Shown: positions 1-8,970 of the stretch, piece by piece | How positions within the stretch are numbered: the first letter of the stretch is position 1 | How the letters are laid out: every line of letters begins with the position of its first letter | Origin: Nonlabens sp. | GTDB taxonomy: Bacteria; Bacteroidota; Bacteroidia; Flavobacteriales; Flavobacteriaceae | Direction: 5' to 3' | NCBI RefSeq assembly: GCF_018401815.1 | Contig: NZ_JAGYKG010000001.1 | Coordinates: 642,388 to 706,387, forward strand | Length of the DNA: 64,000 nt | Translations under genes and position numbers: made by a program | Notes under the pieces: generated by a model | Seen by the model: the letters and a program-made list of their open reading frames with translations, nothing else | What the model was told of the DNA's origin: nothing | Databases searched by the model: none

Positions 1-113
1 TCGGAATGGCAAATCACGGCCGTAAAGGTTTGTCCCATTTTTTTAACGGCAGCGTTAGTGAGGATGTGGTGAACCACTCCAGCTTGCCTGTGATCACCTT
101 CAGGATCAAGTAA
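1..113 (+). CDS. Universal stress protein, C-terminal end (5' truncated by window)
   Basis: An open frame enters from the left edge (first full codon at 3) and stops at TAA 111-113. The 36 visible residues read GMANHGRKGLSHFFNGS followed by SEDVVNHSSLPVITFRIK. This is the end of a UspA-fold domain: the G-x-H-G-R-x-G-(9x)-G-S type loop that binds ATP phosphate in this family, followed by the last beta strand. Function is cytoplasmic stress-related nucleotide binding, inferred from the family only. The N-terminal part lies outside the window, so it is unknown whether one or two Usp domains are present. Confidence 0.75.
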   Translation, partial: GMANHGRKGLSHFFNGSVSEDVVNHSSLPVITFRIK

Positions 114-232
114 CTATTAAAGTTTGCCGAAATACTGCTTGCTTTTACTTTATAGCATCTTGCAGCCGACTGATTTTATTGATCTGTGATGGTTCCTTTA
201 TGGAGCACCATCCACGAGAACTGATGCTGTAT

Positions 233-302
233 TAGAATTCAAGAGACTCGACATTTGTTACCCAGCTAGGGAAACAATCAATAGTTGCAAGGGTATTGAT
301 TT
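233..302. repeat. Direct repeat copy A (~69 bp), pairs with 3794-3862
   Basis: This segment matches 3794-3862 at roughly 61 of 69 positions in the same orientation. Its right part contains a small inverted repeat, AATCAATA ... TATTGATT. The two copies flank the 3.5-kb accessory region that carries the broken fic gene. Confidence 0.7.
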
Positions 303-319
303 AGTAGATTCTTATTTTA

Positions 320-502
320 ATGACATTTATCAACTTCAAAAAATTAGAGACAACTAGAGAGGATTACAATTACAACCACCCGCATAAGTCTTTAGGAAAC
401 ATATCTCCTAAAGAATATATACCCAGATTTGATGAAGAATTTAAATTCTTCATCAAATCTGACCTAAACAATAATTATTTGTCGAATTTTAAGGTGTCCT
501 GA
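320..502 (+). pseudogene. Transposase C-terminal remnant (IS3/rve-type)
   Basis: A 60-residue frame contains DYNYNHPHKSLGNISPKEY, the usual C-terminal signature of IS3-family or related rve integrases (YN-x-x-R/HPH-x-SLG-x-x-(S/T)P-x-EY). The catalytic DDE domain that should precede it is absent, and the ATG at 320 is not a natural start. It is therefore a decayed insertion sequence. The sequence just downstream (540-580) may contain an IS end, but no matching partner could be identified. Confidence 0.6.
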
Positions 503-682
503 TTAAGGGAAGCTTACATAAGTCTTAAAACGATTGTAGTACCGATCACTATTATGTTGTGAGACTGTCCGAGAAATAATAGCTGAAGGGAGTAACTTTA
601 AAAGTTGTTTGATTATTGGCTGTCCACTAAAGTTATTACTTTTGTTCATATCTGGTTTTGTAGTAAAAACAAGATATAAAAT

Positions 683-714
683 AAGCGGGAAATCTTAAAT
701 TGGAAATCCCGCTT
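683..714 (-). terminator. Hairpin after the fic pseudogene
   Basis: AAGCGGGA (683-690) pairs with TCCCGCTT (707-714). On the minus strand an AT-rich tract (ATTTTA) follows. It lies 65 bases past the fic stop codon. Confidence 0.5.
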
Positions 715-778
715 TTAAAAATGTGTGTGGGACACTAATAATTTTTTTTATCATTTTCAATTTAATTAATTTCTCGAT

Positions 779-2313
779 TTAATTAAAACAAAGTCTATAG
801 TTGTCTTCTATGGATTGTATATCGTCATTTGTAAGTCCAACAAATTCTTTTTCTTTTGCTCTATTTGAAATAAGACCATTATTTTGCTCTAAAAAACGGA
901 TTAAAAGTGCGACCTTCTTATCTGGCATTTGATAATGGTCATCTAACCATGCCTTCATTTCATCATATTTTTGTAGGTAATCAACTTCATCAGGAATAAT
1001 TCTATTAATAGTATCGTCAATACATTCAGACAAAAACTCTGCTTGTTTTGTAGCTTCAAAATAGCGATAAAAATCGATAGTGTCATTGCCAACTTTTACA
1101 TTATTGTCCTTAGTTTTTTCCCATTCAATAAAATTAAGTAAAGGATGAGAATAATGTTCTAAAACTTTTCTGTAATCATTAATACGTTCTAAAATAGAGG
1201 CTGAAATTGGAAAAATTATACCTTGTGGTGTAAATTTCATCACGGCGAGTAAATGATGTATTAAATATCTGTGTAATCTTCCATTTCCATCTTCAAAAGG
1301 GTGAATAAATACAAAGCCAAAAGCAATACTTGTAGCGGTTAAAACAGGTGATAATTAGAGGTTATCATTTTATTAGAGGTTTTCAATAATCCCTCCATTA
1401 ACTTTTCAATGTCTTTATGTTTTGCAGAAATGTGTTCAGGAATAGGTGTTCCGTTTATTCGGTCGTGTTCTCCAACAAAACCGCCTTCTAAACGATAACC
1501 CATTTTAGTGAATTTACTATTACCAATAACAATATGCTGTAATCGCTCTAATTCCTCCTTACTTAAAGTGTCTCTGCCTGCCTGTCCAATTGCCTTACCC
1601 CACCTAATAGCCCTACTTTGTGTAGGCGTCTCCCCTTCTATGTTGAAGGATGCTTTTGAGTCTTTCAATAGTAAAAACGATGATGTTCGTAATAAAATAT
1701 CTTTATGAATCCCTTTTACATTTCCCTGAATAGTATCTTGTGGGTTGAGAGCAAGGTAGGTGTCTAATTTTTTTGTTCGTCTAATTAAAGGACAGAACTC
1801 TGAAGTACCCGGACAATTGTTCTTTACACGATGTCTCTTTGAGTTCTCGGATTCAGGTATTGTATATTGTAGTTTATCATCAATGAGCATGATAAAATTG
1901 CCGGTATCCAAATCAGGTATAGGTAAAGTTGTTTTCATCAACCATTCATACAAAAACCATATTCTTCTACTGTATTGGCCTTGCGGTTCTTCTTGAACTA
2001 AAGCGATAATATCTTCTTGGGGTAGTTTTTCAAATAGTTTTTTAAAAAACAATACGTGAATGCCCTCATATTTTAATGCAAATACCAATTGATGATATAA
2101 TGTCTCCTTGGGTTGATAACGTGGTGTTAATACCTGAAAATCCTCCGTTTTATATTTTCTATTCTTTAAACTTATTAAAGTTAAATAATCAGGTGTAGGG
2201 ACTTCCAATGAAAAATAATCGATTAAAACCGCGTAACCGACCAAGTATCCCTCTTCCGGCATTTTAATCCCGTGAAAAACACTTAATCTTTGTGAAAAAC
2301 ACTTATTATCCAT
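779..2313 (-). pseudogene. Fic-family AMP-transferase, split by one-base frameshift
   Basis: Read from 2313, one frame gives a 324-residue N-terminal part that ends at 1339. A second frame gives the C-terminal part, whose stop is at 779. The Fic active-site motif HPFEDGNGRLHR lies in the second frame at about 1270-1305, upstream of that frame's first ATG, so neither piece is a working enzyme. Inserting one base near 1345 (YHLF-stop becoming YHPVLTA) restores a continuous protein of 511 residues. The N-terminal part also carries SFNIEG, matching the class II Fic self-inhibition motif (S/T)xxxE(G/N). Intact members transfer AMP to target proteins. Iteron-like repeats and a promoter word sit at its 5' end. 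Sequencing error, pseudogenisation or phase variation cannot be told apart here. Confidence 0.8.
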
Positions 2314-2409
2314 TTGGTTTTTGTGATTTATAATTACTCAAAGATAGTGAAAAACACTTACACTTTATGAAAAACACTTTATTTAAGATGTTTTTACGAA
2401 AAACAATTA
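2272..2409. repeat. Iteron-like repeats around the fic promoter and start
   Basis: The word GTGAAAAACACTTA occurs exactly at 2272-2285, 2292-2305 and 2347-2360. Near-copies lie at about 2367-2380 and 2396-2409. Two copies lie inside the first codons of fic and three lie upstream. Copies 1-2 and 3-4 are each spaced 20 bases apart, about two helical turns, as expected for cooperative binding of a regulator. Confidence 0.65.
2339..2346 (-). promoter_or_regulatory. Bacteroidota -7 promoter word (TATCTTTG) for fic
   Basis: TATCTTTG on the minus strand matches TAnnTTTG and lies 25 bases before the fic ATG. It directly abuts one GTGAAAAACACTTA repeat. No clear -33 TTTG is seen. Confidence 0.5.
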
Positions 2410-3793
2410 TATTTTACTAGTTATAAAAAAATGAATTTTATATACATAACAGGTTGGATGTAATAAAATTTTACAATTTCCTTATCATAACTAAATGATT
2501 ATAGTTGGTATTAATTTTAAGACTCACAAATCAAGCCTAAACTTCAATAAGATGGTGCAGAAGAAATTTGGAAAAGATATTGAACTTAAGTTCAGTGGAA
2601 TTTCTGTTGTAAGTGGCCGACAAGTAATTTAAAATATTAGATGTTTTTATTATGATAAAGTTTACTTGTTTTCACGAGAACCAATTGACAACGATAGAAT
2701 AAAAGAAATTCAATCCTTTATTTTGACAACATATAATGAAATATCTAAAAGTCTTTACTACCGGCAATACTTCCGATTAAAAAGGATTCAACTTATTATC
2801 GTTGTCAAGAAATAACCTCATTACATTCTAACGAAGTCCCCCTCCTTGAGTCTATCCCCTCCCCTCCGTCCGTATCCCTCGTCATTTTACCCTCAAATAG
2901 GTCGTTCATTGGGGATAATCCTTTTGCAAAACCTCTTGAAAATTTTTCTGAAAAATTTTAGAATACGATAATGGTTTAACCCCTAATAAGTTAGGAGTGA
3001 TATTATTTTGAAATTAATATTTTGAAAATATGGTTTTACTTTTTAATAAATGTTAAAATCAAAAAAAATGTAAATTATCACAATCAATTTAAACATTTTA
3101 AACAATGATAATTTATTTCTCAATAGGTCTGATTTACTTATTTCTTCACTTTATTTTTACAGGTTTCAAACATTCTTTAAAAAGATATGTTATTTTTGTC
3201 TTTTGGTTTTGTTCTTCTCTGGCCAATATTTCTTTTTAATTCAATTGGGCTTTGTTTTAAAATTGGAAAACATCTAACAATTAAAGGAAGGTGGAACTTA
3301 TTTTCCTACTAGAAAAACTAGCAAAAACGGATCCGTAAATAATTTCGATAGTTCAGACGTGAGTGGTTTTTGATGAAACTGATAATGATACATCTGTCCC
3401 CCTTTTAACTAATAATGTAAAGTATAGATGTTTAAAGGGCCCGTTTCGTTAGCCTTATCCAGAAAAAAGTCTAGGCTTTCATTTTTAAATGCCTTGTTGT
3501 TTATAAGGTACCATTGAATATAACGCCTTTACCTCCTTAGATAAAATGACAGCTCTCTGTTTTTACAATGATTGTACTACCAATAAATTAGAAAAATAAT
3601 TTACATCTATCTTCCCCATCATTATACAATGGGAACTCTTCATCAAATTCACGTCCGTCCTCACTATATTACGCCTTCTCATTTTTAATCTCAATAATAA
3701 ATACCCCAGCTGGCGCGAGCCTCCCGCTCGTGATTTACACAACAAGAGTTAAGAAAAAAGGAACGTTAGAAATAGCTTTCCTTTTTTATGCTC

Positions 3794-3936
3794 TAGAATT
3801 AAAGAAACGAGACATTTTTTACCTAGCTGGGGAAACAATCAATAGTTGTAAGGGTATTGATTAATTCAATAGTTGATTAGTATTGATTAAATACTCTGGT
3901 AAGATCTAATAGTTAGATTATATTGATTAATTAAAG
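3794..3936. repeat. Direct repeat copy B followed by degenerate array
   Basis: 3794-3862 repeats 233-302 with about eight mismatches. It runs into two further degenerate copies of its right part: ATAGTT followed about ten bases later by TATTGATT recurs at about 3869-3890 and 3911-3932. The array ends about 80 bases from the 3' end of tRNA-Gln. Confidence 0.6.
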
Positions 3937-3967
3937 TTACCGTACAATAATCGTACAATTTAAAGCA

Positions 3968-4010
3968 TAAAAAAACCTCAATCTATTTATTATCAAATAG
4001 TTAAGGTTTA
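3968..4010 (-). terminator. Terminator downstream of tRNA-Gln
   Basis: On the minus strand AAACCTTAACTATTT pairs, with small interruptions, with AAATAGATTGAGGTTT and is followed by a T run. Confidence 0.6.
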
Positions 4011-4016
4011 ATTTTG

Positions 4017-4087
4017 TTGTCCCACTAGGACTCGAACCTAGAATGACGATACCAAAAACCGGAGTGTTACCATTACACCATGGGACA
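4017..4087 (-). tRNA. tRNA-Gln (anticodon TTG)
   Basis: On the minus strand the acceptor arm TGTCCCA (4087-4081) pairs with TGGGACA (4024-4018), with discriminator A at 4017. The D arm GGTGTAATGGTAACAC, an anticodon loop with TTG between CCGG-type stem halves, and the T arm with GGTTCGAGTCC are all present. The total length is 71 bases. CCA is not encoded. Anticodon TTG reads CAA and, with modification, CAG. Confidence 0.9.
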
Positions 4088-4439
4088 AAATCGGTTGCAA
4101 ATTTATAACAATTCTCAATTTCAACAAATAAAAATCGTATAAATTTAAATGGAGCCTTATTTAATCCAAAAATCTAGCGATCATCAGCCTTAAAACCAGA
4201 GGGAAGCCTTGGCTTTTATGAAATCAAAGCTGCTTGACATACGCTAATTTCCTATTTGACGTTTAGAAAAGTTAGGTTCAATGGCTGTCCTAAAAGAAAA
4301 ACACTTGCCACAACCTATTCTTTAAACAACGCAGAATGAAAAAAAAGCCATGTTTTGTAGTAATAAATTCAGATCATACATCATATTTTATGGGTAGTAA
4401 GGTCATAAAATCTTATTTTCGCTTCAGTAAATCACAACT

Positions 4440-7400
4440 ATGACATTCAACTACGCACAATTAAATAAAATCATAGGCTGGGCTGTATTTGCCATAGCAT
4501 TATTCGTTTTTTGGAGTACGGTAGAGCCTACCGTGAGTTACTGGGATGCCGGTGAATATATCGCCACCTCTTCTAAACTGGAAGTAGGACACCCACCAGG
4601 AGCCCCTCTTTACCAGATGATGGGTGCTGTTTTTTCCATATTCGCCCTAGAAGCAACAGCTATTGCTTATACCGTTAACCTTTTGGCCGTATTCTCTAGT
4701 GCGTTTACCATATTATTCATGTTTTGGTCGCTCACCCTTTTATTAAAAAGACATGTCTTAAAGGAAAAAGCAAATGAGGTTATGGTTTTAGGAGCTGCAG
4801 CAGTAGGTTCTCTTGCCTTTGCAGTCACCGACAGCTTTTGGTACAACGCCGTTGAGGCTGAAGTCTATGCCCCAGCTGCATTGCTTATGAGTGTCTTGTT
4901 TTATATAGGATTATTATGGGAGCGCGACATGTTATTACCACGTGGCGACCGCTGGCTTATTCTTATTTCTTTTGTCGTAGGTCTTTCTTTCGGAATTCAC
5001 TTTATGGGAATTCTTACCATTCCTGCCATAGGATTGCTTTGGTACTTTAAACATTATAAAAAAATCACCTTATTCAACTTTATTGTGGCCAATGTTGCAG
5101 TTATTGCAGTATTGCTTTTTGTGTTTAAATTATTGCTCCCCTACACCCTTAGTATTTTCGGTTACTTAGAAGTATTTTTTGTCAATGATATCGGCCTTCC
5201 TTTTAACTCAGGTACCATTATCGCCTTTTTACTAATTGTCGGCTTATTTATTTTTTTAATCTCGCTTTCGCGAAAGCGCAACCAACCGCTCCTCAACACC
5301 ATCACGCTCTGCATCATGTTTGTTTTAATAGGATTTTCTTCCTGGACCATGTTGCCTATAAGAGCAAATGCAGGAACACCTATCAATGAGAATGCCCCTG
5401 ATGATGCGCGTGCCTTACTGGCTTATTACAATCGAGAGCAGTACCCATCACCTGGATTATTTTATGGTGAATCCTTTACCGATAGGTATGCGGGATACAA
5501 TCCGGATGATCCCACCACAGAAGATAACGAGGCTTTTAAAGACGAAAAGCCGAAGTATGAAAAAGATGAAAACTTAGGGAAATATGTCATCGTTAATAAT
5601 TATAAAGATGCTATTCCTAACACCAACGACCGACATAAAGGATTTTTTCCTCGCATGACTGATCCTTCCCGAGCTAACAATTATATAGAGTTTATGGGCG
5701 GGCTCGATTATACGGTCAAAAAAGAGTATAAGAACAACCAAGAACTCCTGTCGGTACTCGATGATTACGAGCGCAGGCTGCAACGAGGCACCATTGATAT
5801 AGATGAATATATAGAAGTGCTGGTCTCTCTTCGTGAGGCCGTAGCTATAGACAAACCTAGTTTTGTGAATAACATGAAGTATATGGCAAACTACCAGATC
5901 AGTTATATGTACATGCGTTACTTTATGTGGAATTTCACTGGTAGACAAAACGATGTGCAAGGAGAATGGGATTCCTATGACGGTAACTGGCTGAGCGGTA
6001 TCCGATTTATTGATGAATGGAGACTAGGTACTCAAGATGAATTAAGTGATGACATGCTGAATAATAAAAGCCGCAACACATACTTTTTCTTGCCACTCCT
6101 TTTAGGAATCTTAGGTGCTGTTTTTCATGCGCGTAAAGATTTAAAATCTTTTTATGTGACTTTAGCTTTATTTCTTTTTACCGGGCTGGCCATTATCGTT
6201 TACCTGAACCAAGCGATGTTTCAAGTAAGAGAACGAGATTATGCTTATGTTGGATCCTTTCTGGTATTTAGTATGTGGATAGGTATGGGCTGTTATGCCG
6301 TTTATGAACTGCTCTGCGACCTTATGAAATCTAAACTAGCACAGGTACTTTCCTTGACCGCTTGTTTTGCCGCAGCACCACTTCTAATGGGATATCAAAA
6401 CTGGGACGATCACGACAGATCTGAAAAATACACCGCTCTTGCTAGTGCCAAAAAATACTTGGACAGCTGCTTGCCCAATGCCTTGATCTTTACTATAGGA
6501 GATAATGATACCTTCCCATTATGGTATGCACAAGAGGTAGAAGGTTACCGTACGGACGTGCGTGTGGTTTGCACATCGCTGTTAAGTACGGACTGGTATA
6601 TGGACGATATGAAAAAGAAAGCTTGGGATAGTGAACCTGTTCCATCTACGCTTACGCACAGCAAATACAGATTTGGAACACGAGATGCTCTATATTATAC
6701 GGATAAAGAACGCATACAACAACGCATGCGAGACTTAAATCAAGATGACACCTACAGGTTTCCTGACACCATGAAATTGGATCAATGGATGGAGTGGGTC
6801 GCTAGTGATAATAAGGTTACCCAAGAGGAAATGAGAAATGATCACTTCGAGCATACCTTTCCTACAAAATATATTTCTATACCGGTAAATAAAGAAGCGG
6901 TCCTCAAAAATGGTGTGGTGTCACAAAAAGATGCAGATCAAATTGTAGATGAAATTGTCATTCATATAAAAGACGATGTGATCTATAAAAACAGAATGCT
7001 CATGCTGGACATTATCAATGCCAATAACTGGGAACGCCCTATCTATTTTTCTGGTGGTGCCTTTGGTGATGAGGATTATATATGGATGAAAGAGTATTTA
7101 CAACTCGATGGTTGTGCGTACCGATTGATCCCTATCAAGTACACTCCAGAAGATGCGCGTGATCCATTTGATATGGGAAGAGTAGATCCTGATTATGCCT
7201 ATCAAGTGATTAAAAACTGGGAGTGGGGCAATAGTGGTTCACCAACTATTTATCACGATGTAGAAACCAGACGCAACAGTGTGGGTTATAGAAGTAATAT
7301 TGCTCGTGCCTCTGAGGCTTTGGCTAAAGACGGTCAATTTGATAAGGCAGAAGAGCTTTTAGATCTGGGAATGGAACACATGCCTTTAGAATACTATGGC

Positions 7401-7838
7401 AACTACTCCATGCTGGAACCTTTTGTTTCTGGCTATTACGAACTGGATAAAAAGGAAAAAGCAAGAGACTTAATGAACCAGATTATTTTAAAATATCAAG
7501 ATGAATTGGATCATTACAACGCGCTGACACTCGCTGAGCAAGAAGTGAACTACTCGCGCATACAACAAGCAGTGGTTAGATACAACTCGATCACTGAAGT
7601 TGCTGTTTTTTACGAGGATCAAGAAATGATCGATAAGCATGTCGACACCTATAACGACTACTTTGAACCTTTTGTTAGGTATTTAAATGAAGCCTATTAC
7701 ATCCGTAAAGATGGTGCAGACACAGAGGAAGTCTTTCCAGATCCTGAAGCAGCAACAGAGCTGAGAGATCTTCTTGATAATTCGGTTGAACAGGTTACCA
7801 CCGCAAGAGAAGAATTACCTATAGATACGCTGGAATAA
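4440..7838 (+). CDS. DUF2723 (TMEM260-like) multi-span membrane glycosyltransferase candidate
   Basis: This 1132-residue protein has many hydrophobic segments in its first ~330 residues and again near 545-670, followed by a soluble C-terminal half. EPTVSYWDAGEYIATSS (about residues 29-45) and HPPGAP (51-56) are the hallmark of DUF2723. The acidic pair D36/E39 in the first loop resembles the catalytic pair of GT-C type protein O-mannosyltransferases, and eukaryotic TMEM260 is such an enzyme. Transfer of sugar from a lipid donor to exported proteins is therefore inferred. Residues 275-280 (SLSRKR) are encoded by a copy of the dispersed palindrome in a loop after a membrane segment. A polysaccharide deacetylase follows two bases downstream, suggesting co-transcription and an envelope role. 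Confidence 0.8.
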   Translation: MTFNYAQLNKIIGWAVFAIALFVFWSTVEPTVSYWDAGEYIATSSKLEVGHPPGAPLYQMMGAVFSIFALEATAIAYTVNLLAVFSSAFTILFMFWSLTLLLKRHVLKEKANEVMVLGAAAVGSLAFAVTDSFWYNAVEAEVYAPAALLMSVLFYIGLLWERDMLLPRGDRWLILISFVVGLSFGIHFMGILTIPAIGLLWYFKHYKKITLFNFIVANVAVIAVLLFVFKLLLPYTLSIFGYLEVFFVNDIGLPFNSGTIIAFLLIVGLFIFLISLSRKRNQPLLNTITLCIMFVLIGFSSWTMLPIRANAGTPINENAPDDARALLAYYNREQYPSPGLFYGESFTDRYAGYNPDDPTTEDNEAFKDEKPKYEKDENLGKYVIVNNYKDAIPNTNDRHKGFFPRMTDPSRANNYIEFMGGLDYTVKKEYKNNQELLSVLDDYERRLQRGTIDIDEYIEVLVSLREAVAIDKPSFVNNMKYMANYQISYMYMRYFMWNFTGRQNDVQGEWDSYDGNWLSGIRFIDEWRLGTQDELSDDMLNNKSRNTYFFLPLLLGILGAVFHARKDLKSFYVTLALFLFTGLAIIVYLNQAMFQVRERDYAYVGSFLVFSMWIGMGCYAVYELLCDLMKSKLAQVLSLTACFAAAPLLMGYQNWDDHDRSEKYTALASAKKYLDSCLPNALIFTIGDNDTFPLWYAQEVEGYRTDVRVVCTSLLSTDWYMDDMKKKAWDSEPVPSTLTHSKYRFGTRDALYYTDKERIQQRMRDLNQDDTYRFPDTMKLDQWMEWVASDNKVTQEEMRNDHFEHTFPTKYISIPVNKEAVLKNGVVSQKDADQIVDEIVIHIKDDVIYKNRMLMLDIINANNWERPIYFSGGAFGDEDYIWMKEYLQLDGCAYRLIPIKYTPEDARDPFDMGRVDPDYAYQVIKNWEWGNSGSPTIYHDVETRRNSVGYRSNIARASEALAKDGQFDKAEELLDLGMEHMPLEYYGNYSMLEPFVSGYYELDKKEKARDLMNQIILKYQDELDHYNALTLAEQEVNYSRIQQAVVRYNSITEVAVFYEDQEMIDKHVDTYNDYFEPFVRYLNEAYYIRKDGADTEEVFPDPEAATELRDLLDNSVEQVTTAREELPIDTLE
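5263..5278. repeat. Dispersed palindrome CGCTTTCGCGAAAGCG
   Basis: Perfect 16-bp copy inside the DUF2723 gene, read there as LSRKR. Confidence 0.9.
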
Positions 7839-7840
7839 AT

Positions 7841-8467
7841 ATGGGGTTATATCCAGATCGCATTCCCTATTGGTTTTCTAAGCTTTTTTCAAGTTACTTT
7901 TGGCATGGCGATCGCCAAAATAAAAGAGTCTATCTTACTTTTGATGATGGCCCTACCCCAGAGGCAACTGATTTTGTATTGCGCGAACTTGCCAAACAGC
8001 AGTTTCAGGCGACTTTTTTCTGTATAGGGGATCAAGTAGCTAAAAACCCTGAAATCTATGACCTTATACAAGAAAAAGGTCATCGTGTGGGAAATCATAC
8101 TTTCCATCATTTAAACGCTTGGACAGCTAGTACAGATGAATACCTCAACAATGTTGATCAATGCGCAGAACTGGTTAGCTCCAACCTATTTAGACCACCT
8201 TATGGCCGCATAACTGGTAAACTAACTAAAGGCTTAAAAGAAAAAGGCTATAAGATCATTCTTTGGGATGTTCTTTCAGGGGATTTTGATCCTAATAGAA
8301 CTTCAGGTTCTTGTTTAACAGCTCTTAAAAAGAATACTCGTAACGGTAGTGTTATTGTCTTTCACGATAGTGAAAAGTCCTTTCAACAACTACAAAAGAT
8401 CTTACCTCCGTACTTGGAATTCCTTAGAGAAAATGGATGGGCCAGTAAGGCAATCTCTGTATCCTAA
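7841..8467 (+). CDS. Polysaccharide deacetylase (NodB-fold, CE4)
   Basis: The 208-residue protein is almost only the catalytic NodB domain. Motif 1 TFDDGP is at 33-38 (catalytic base and metal Asp). Motif 2 HTFHH is at 86-90 (metal histidines). Motif 3 RPPYG is at 118-122. WDVLSGDFD and VFHDS come later. The family removes N- or O-acetyl groups from chitin-like, peptidoglycan or capsular sugars with a divalent metal. No signal peptide is obvious, although the N-terminus is aromatic and weakly hydrophobic. The ATG lies two bases after the stop of the DUF2723 gene, so the two are very probably one transcription unit. Confidence 0.88.
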   Translation: MGLYPDRIPYWFSKLFSSYFWHGDRQNKRVYLTFDDGPTPEATDFVLRELAKQQFQATFFCIGDQVAKNPEIYDLIQEKGHRVGNHTFHHLNAWTASTDEYLNNVDQCAELVSSNLFRPPYGRITGKLTKGLKEKGYKIILWDVLSGDFDPNRTSGSCLTALKKNTRNGSVIVFHDSEKSFQQLQKILPPYLEFLRENGWASKAISVS

Positions 8468-8484
8468 CATCAGGTCAAATGTAT

Positions 8485-8542
8485 AGGGTTTGGTAACCTA
8501 ACCTTTTATATAATTGGAGTTGTAGTCGTGGTTACCAAACCT
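8485..8542. other. Long inverted repeat between convergent genes
   Basis: GGTTTGGTAACC (8487-8498) pairs perfectly with GGTTACCAAACC (8530-8541) across a 31-base loop. It has no T run, so it is only a weak terminator candidate. It lies between the convergent deacetylase and thioredoxin-like genes. Confidence 0.55.
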
Positions 8543-8581
8543 TGCAGCAGAGCGGTTTTATGGATCTCGATCCACAACAGG

Positions 8582-8887
8582 CTAATGAAATTTTTGTAAT
8601 TGGTGGATCAATGTGTTATCATCTTGTGCGCCACTTTGTCGCCATTTCATCTCTCCGTTTTTATAAATAATGAATGTAGGAACCCCTTTGATTCTAAGCG
8701 CCTCGGAAAGCTCTTGATTTTTATCAATATCAATTTTAATGACCTTGGCCTTATCCCCTAGAGCAGCGGCAACATTTCGAAGCACTTCATTCATTGCAAC
8801 CGTATCTTCGTTCCAGTTCGTAAAAAAGTTGAACAACACTGGAACATTTGCACTAATCAGCTCACCGAACTTTGACATAATCACCAA
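8582..8887 (-). CDS. Thioredoxin-fold protein lacking the CxxC active site
   Basis: The 101-residue protein fits a single thioredoxin domain from end to end: VPVLFNFFTNW, then an acidic helix, KVIKIDIDKN, and GVPTFII with the cis-proline at 70. Where thioredoxins have WCGPC, this protein has W25-N-E-D-T, and it contains no cysteine at all, so it cannot do dithiol exchange. It probably serves as a binding or chaperone-like module; its partner is unknown. Close Flavobacteriaceae relatives share the loss, as far as memory serves. The start may be M1 or M4. A -7 word (TACATTTG) lies at 8899-8906. Confidence 0.8.
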   Translation of the reverse strand: MVIMSKFGELISANVPVLFNFFTNWNEDTVAMNEVLRNVAAALGDKAKVIKIDIDKNQELSEALRIKGVPTFIIYKNGEMKWRQSGAQDDNTLIHQLQKFH

Positions 8888-8898
8888 TTAAATATTTT

Positions 8899-8906
8899 CA
8901 AATGTA
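8899..8906 (-). promoter_or_regulatory. -7 promoter word (TACATTTG) for the thioredoxin-like gene
   Basis: Matches TAnnTTTG and lies 11 bases before the first ATG. No clear -33 element is seen. Confidence 0.4.
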
Positions 8907-8970
8907 CATAAAAACGACAATAGAAACACCAATCAATTTCTAACAAGCCTTTTAAACCTTAATTTTTGTA

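Larger units (their letters stand above)
2314..4016. other. 1.7-kb AT-rich region without a recognisable gene
   Basis: No convincing gene is present. A 45-codon frame (2495-2632, +) starts with ATG and has no recognisable relative. The 60-codon minus frame at 3563-3745 overlaps a GC-richer hairpin sequence (about 3705-3732, GCGAGC/GCTCGT) and looks accidental. The region resembles decayed accessory DNA between the fic locus and tRNA-Gln. Confidence 0.5.

Noticed and set aside
3563..3745. 60-codon minus-strand frame
   Set aside because: Poor codon use, overlap with a hairpin sequence and no recognisable homology.
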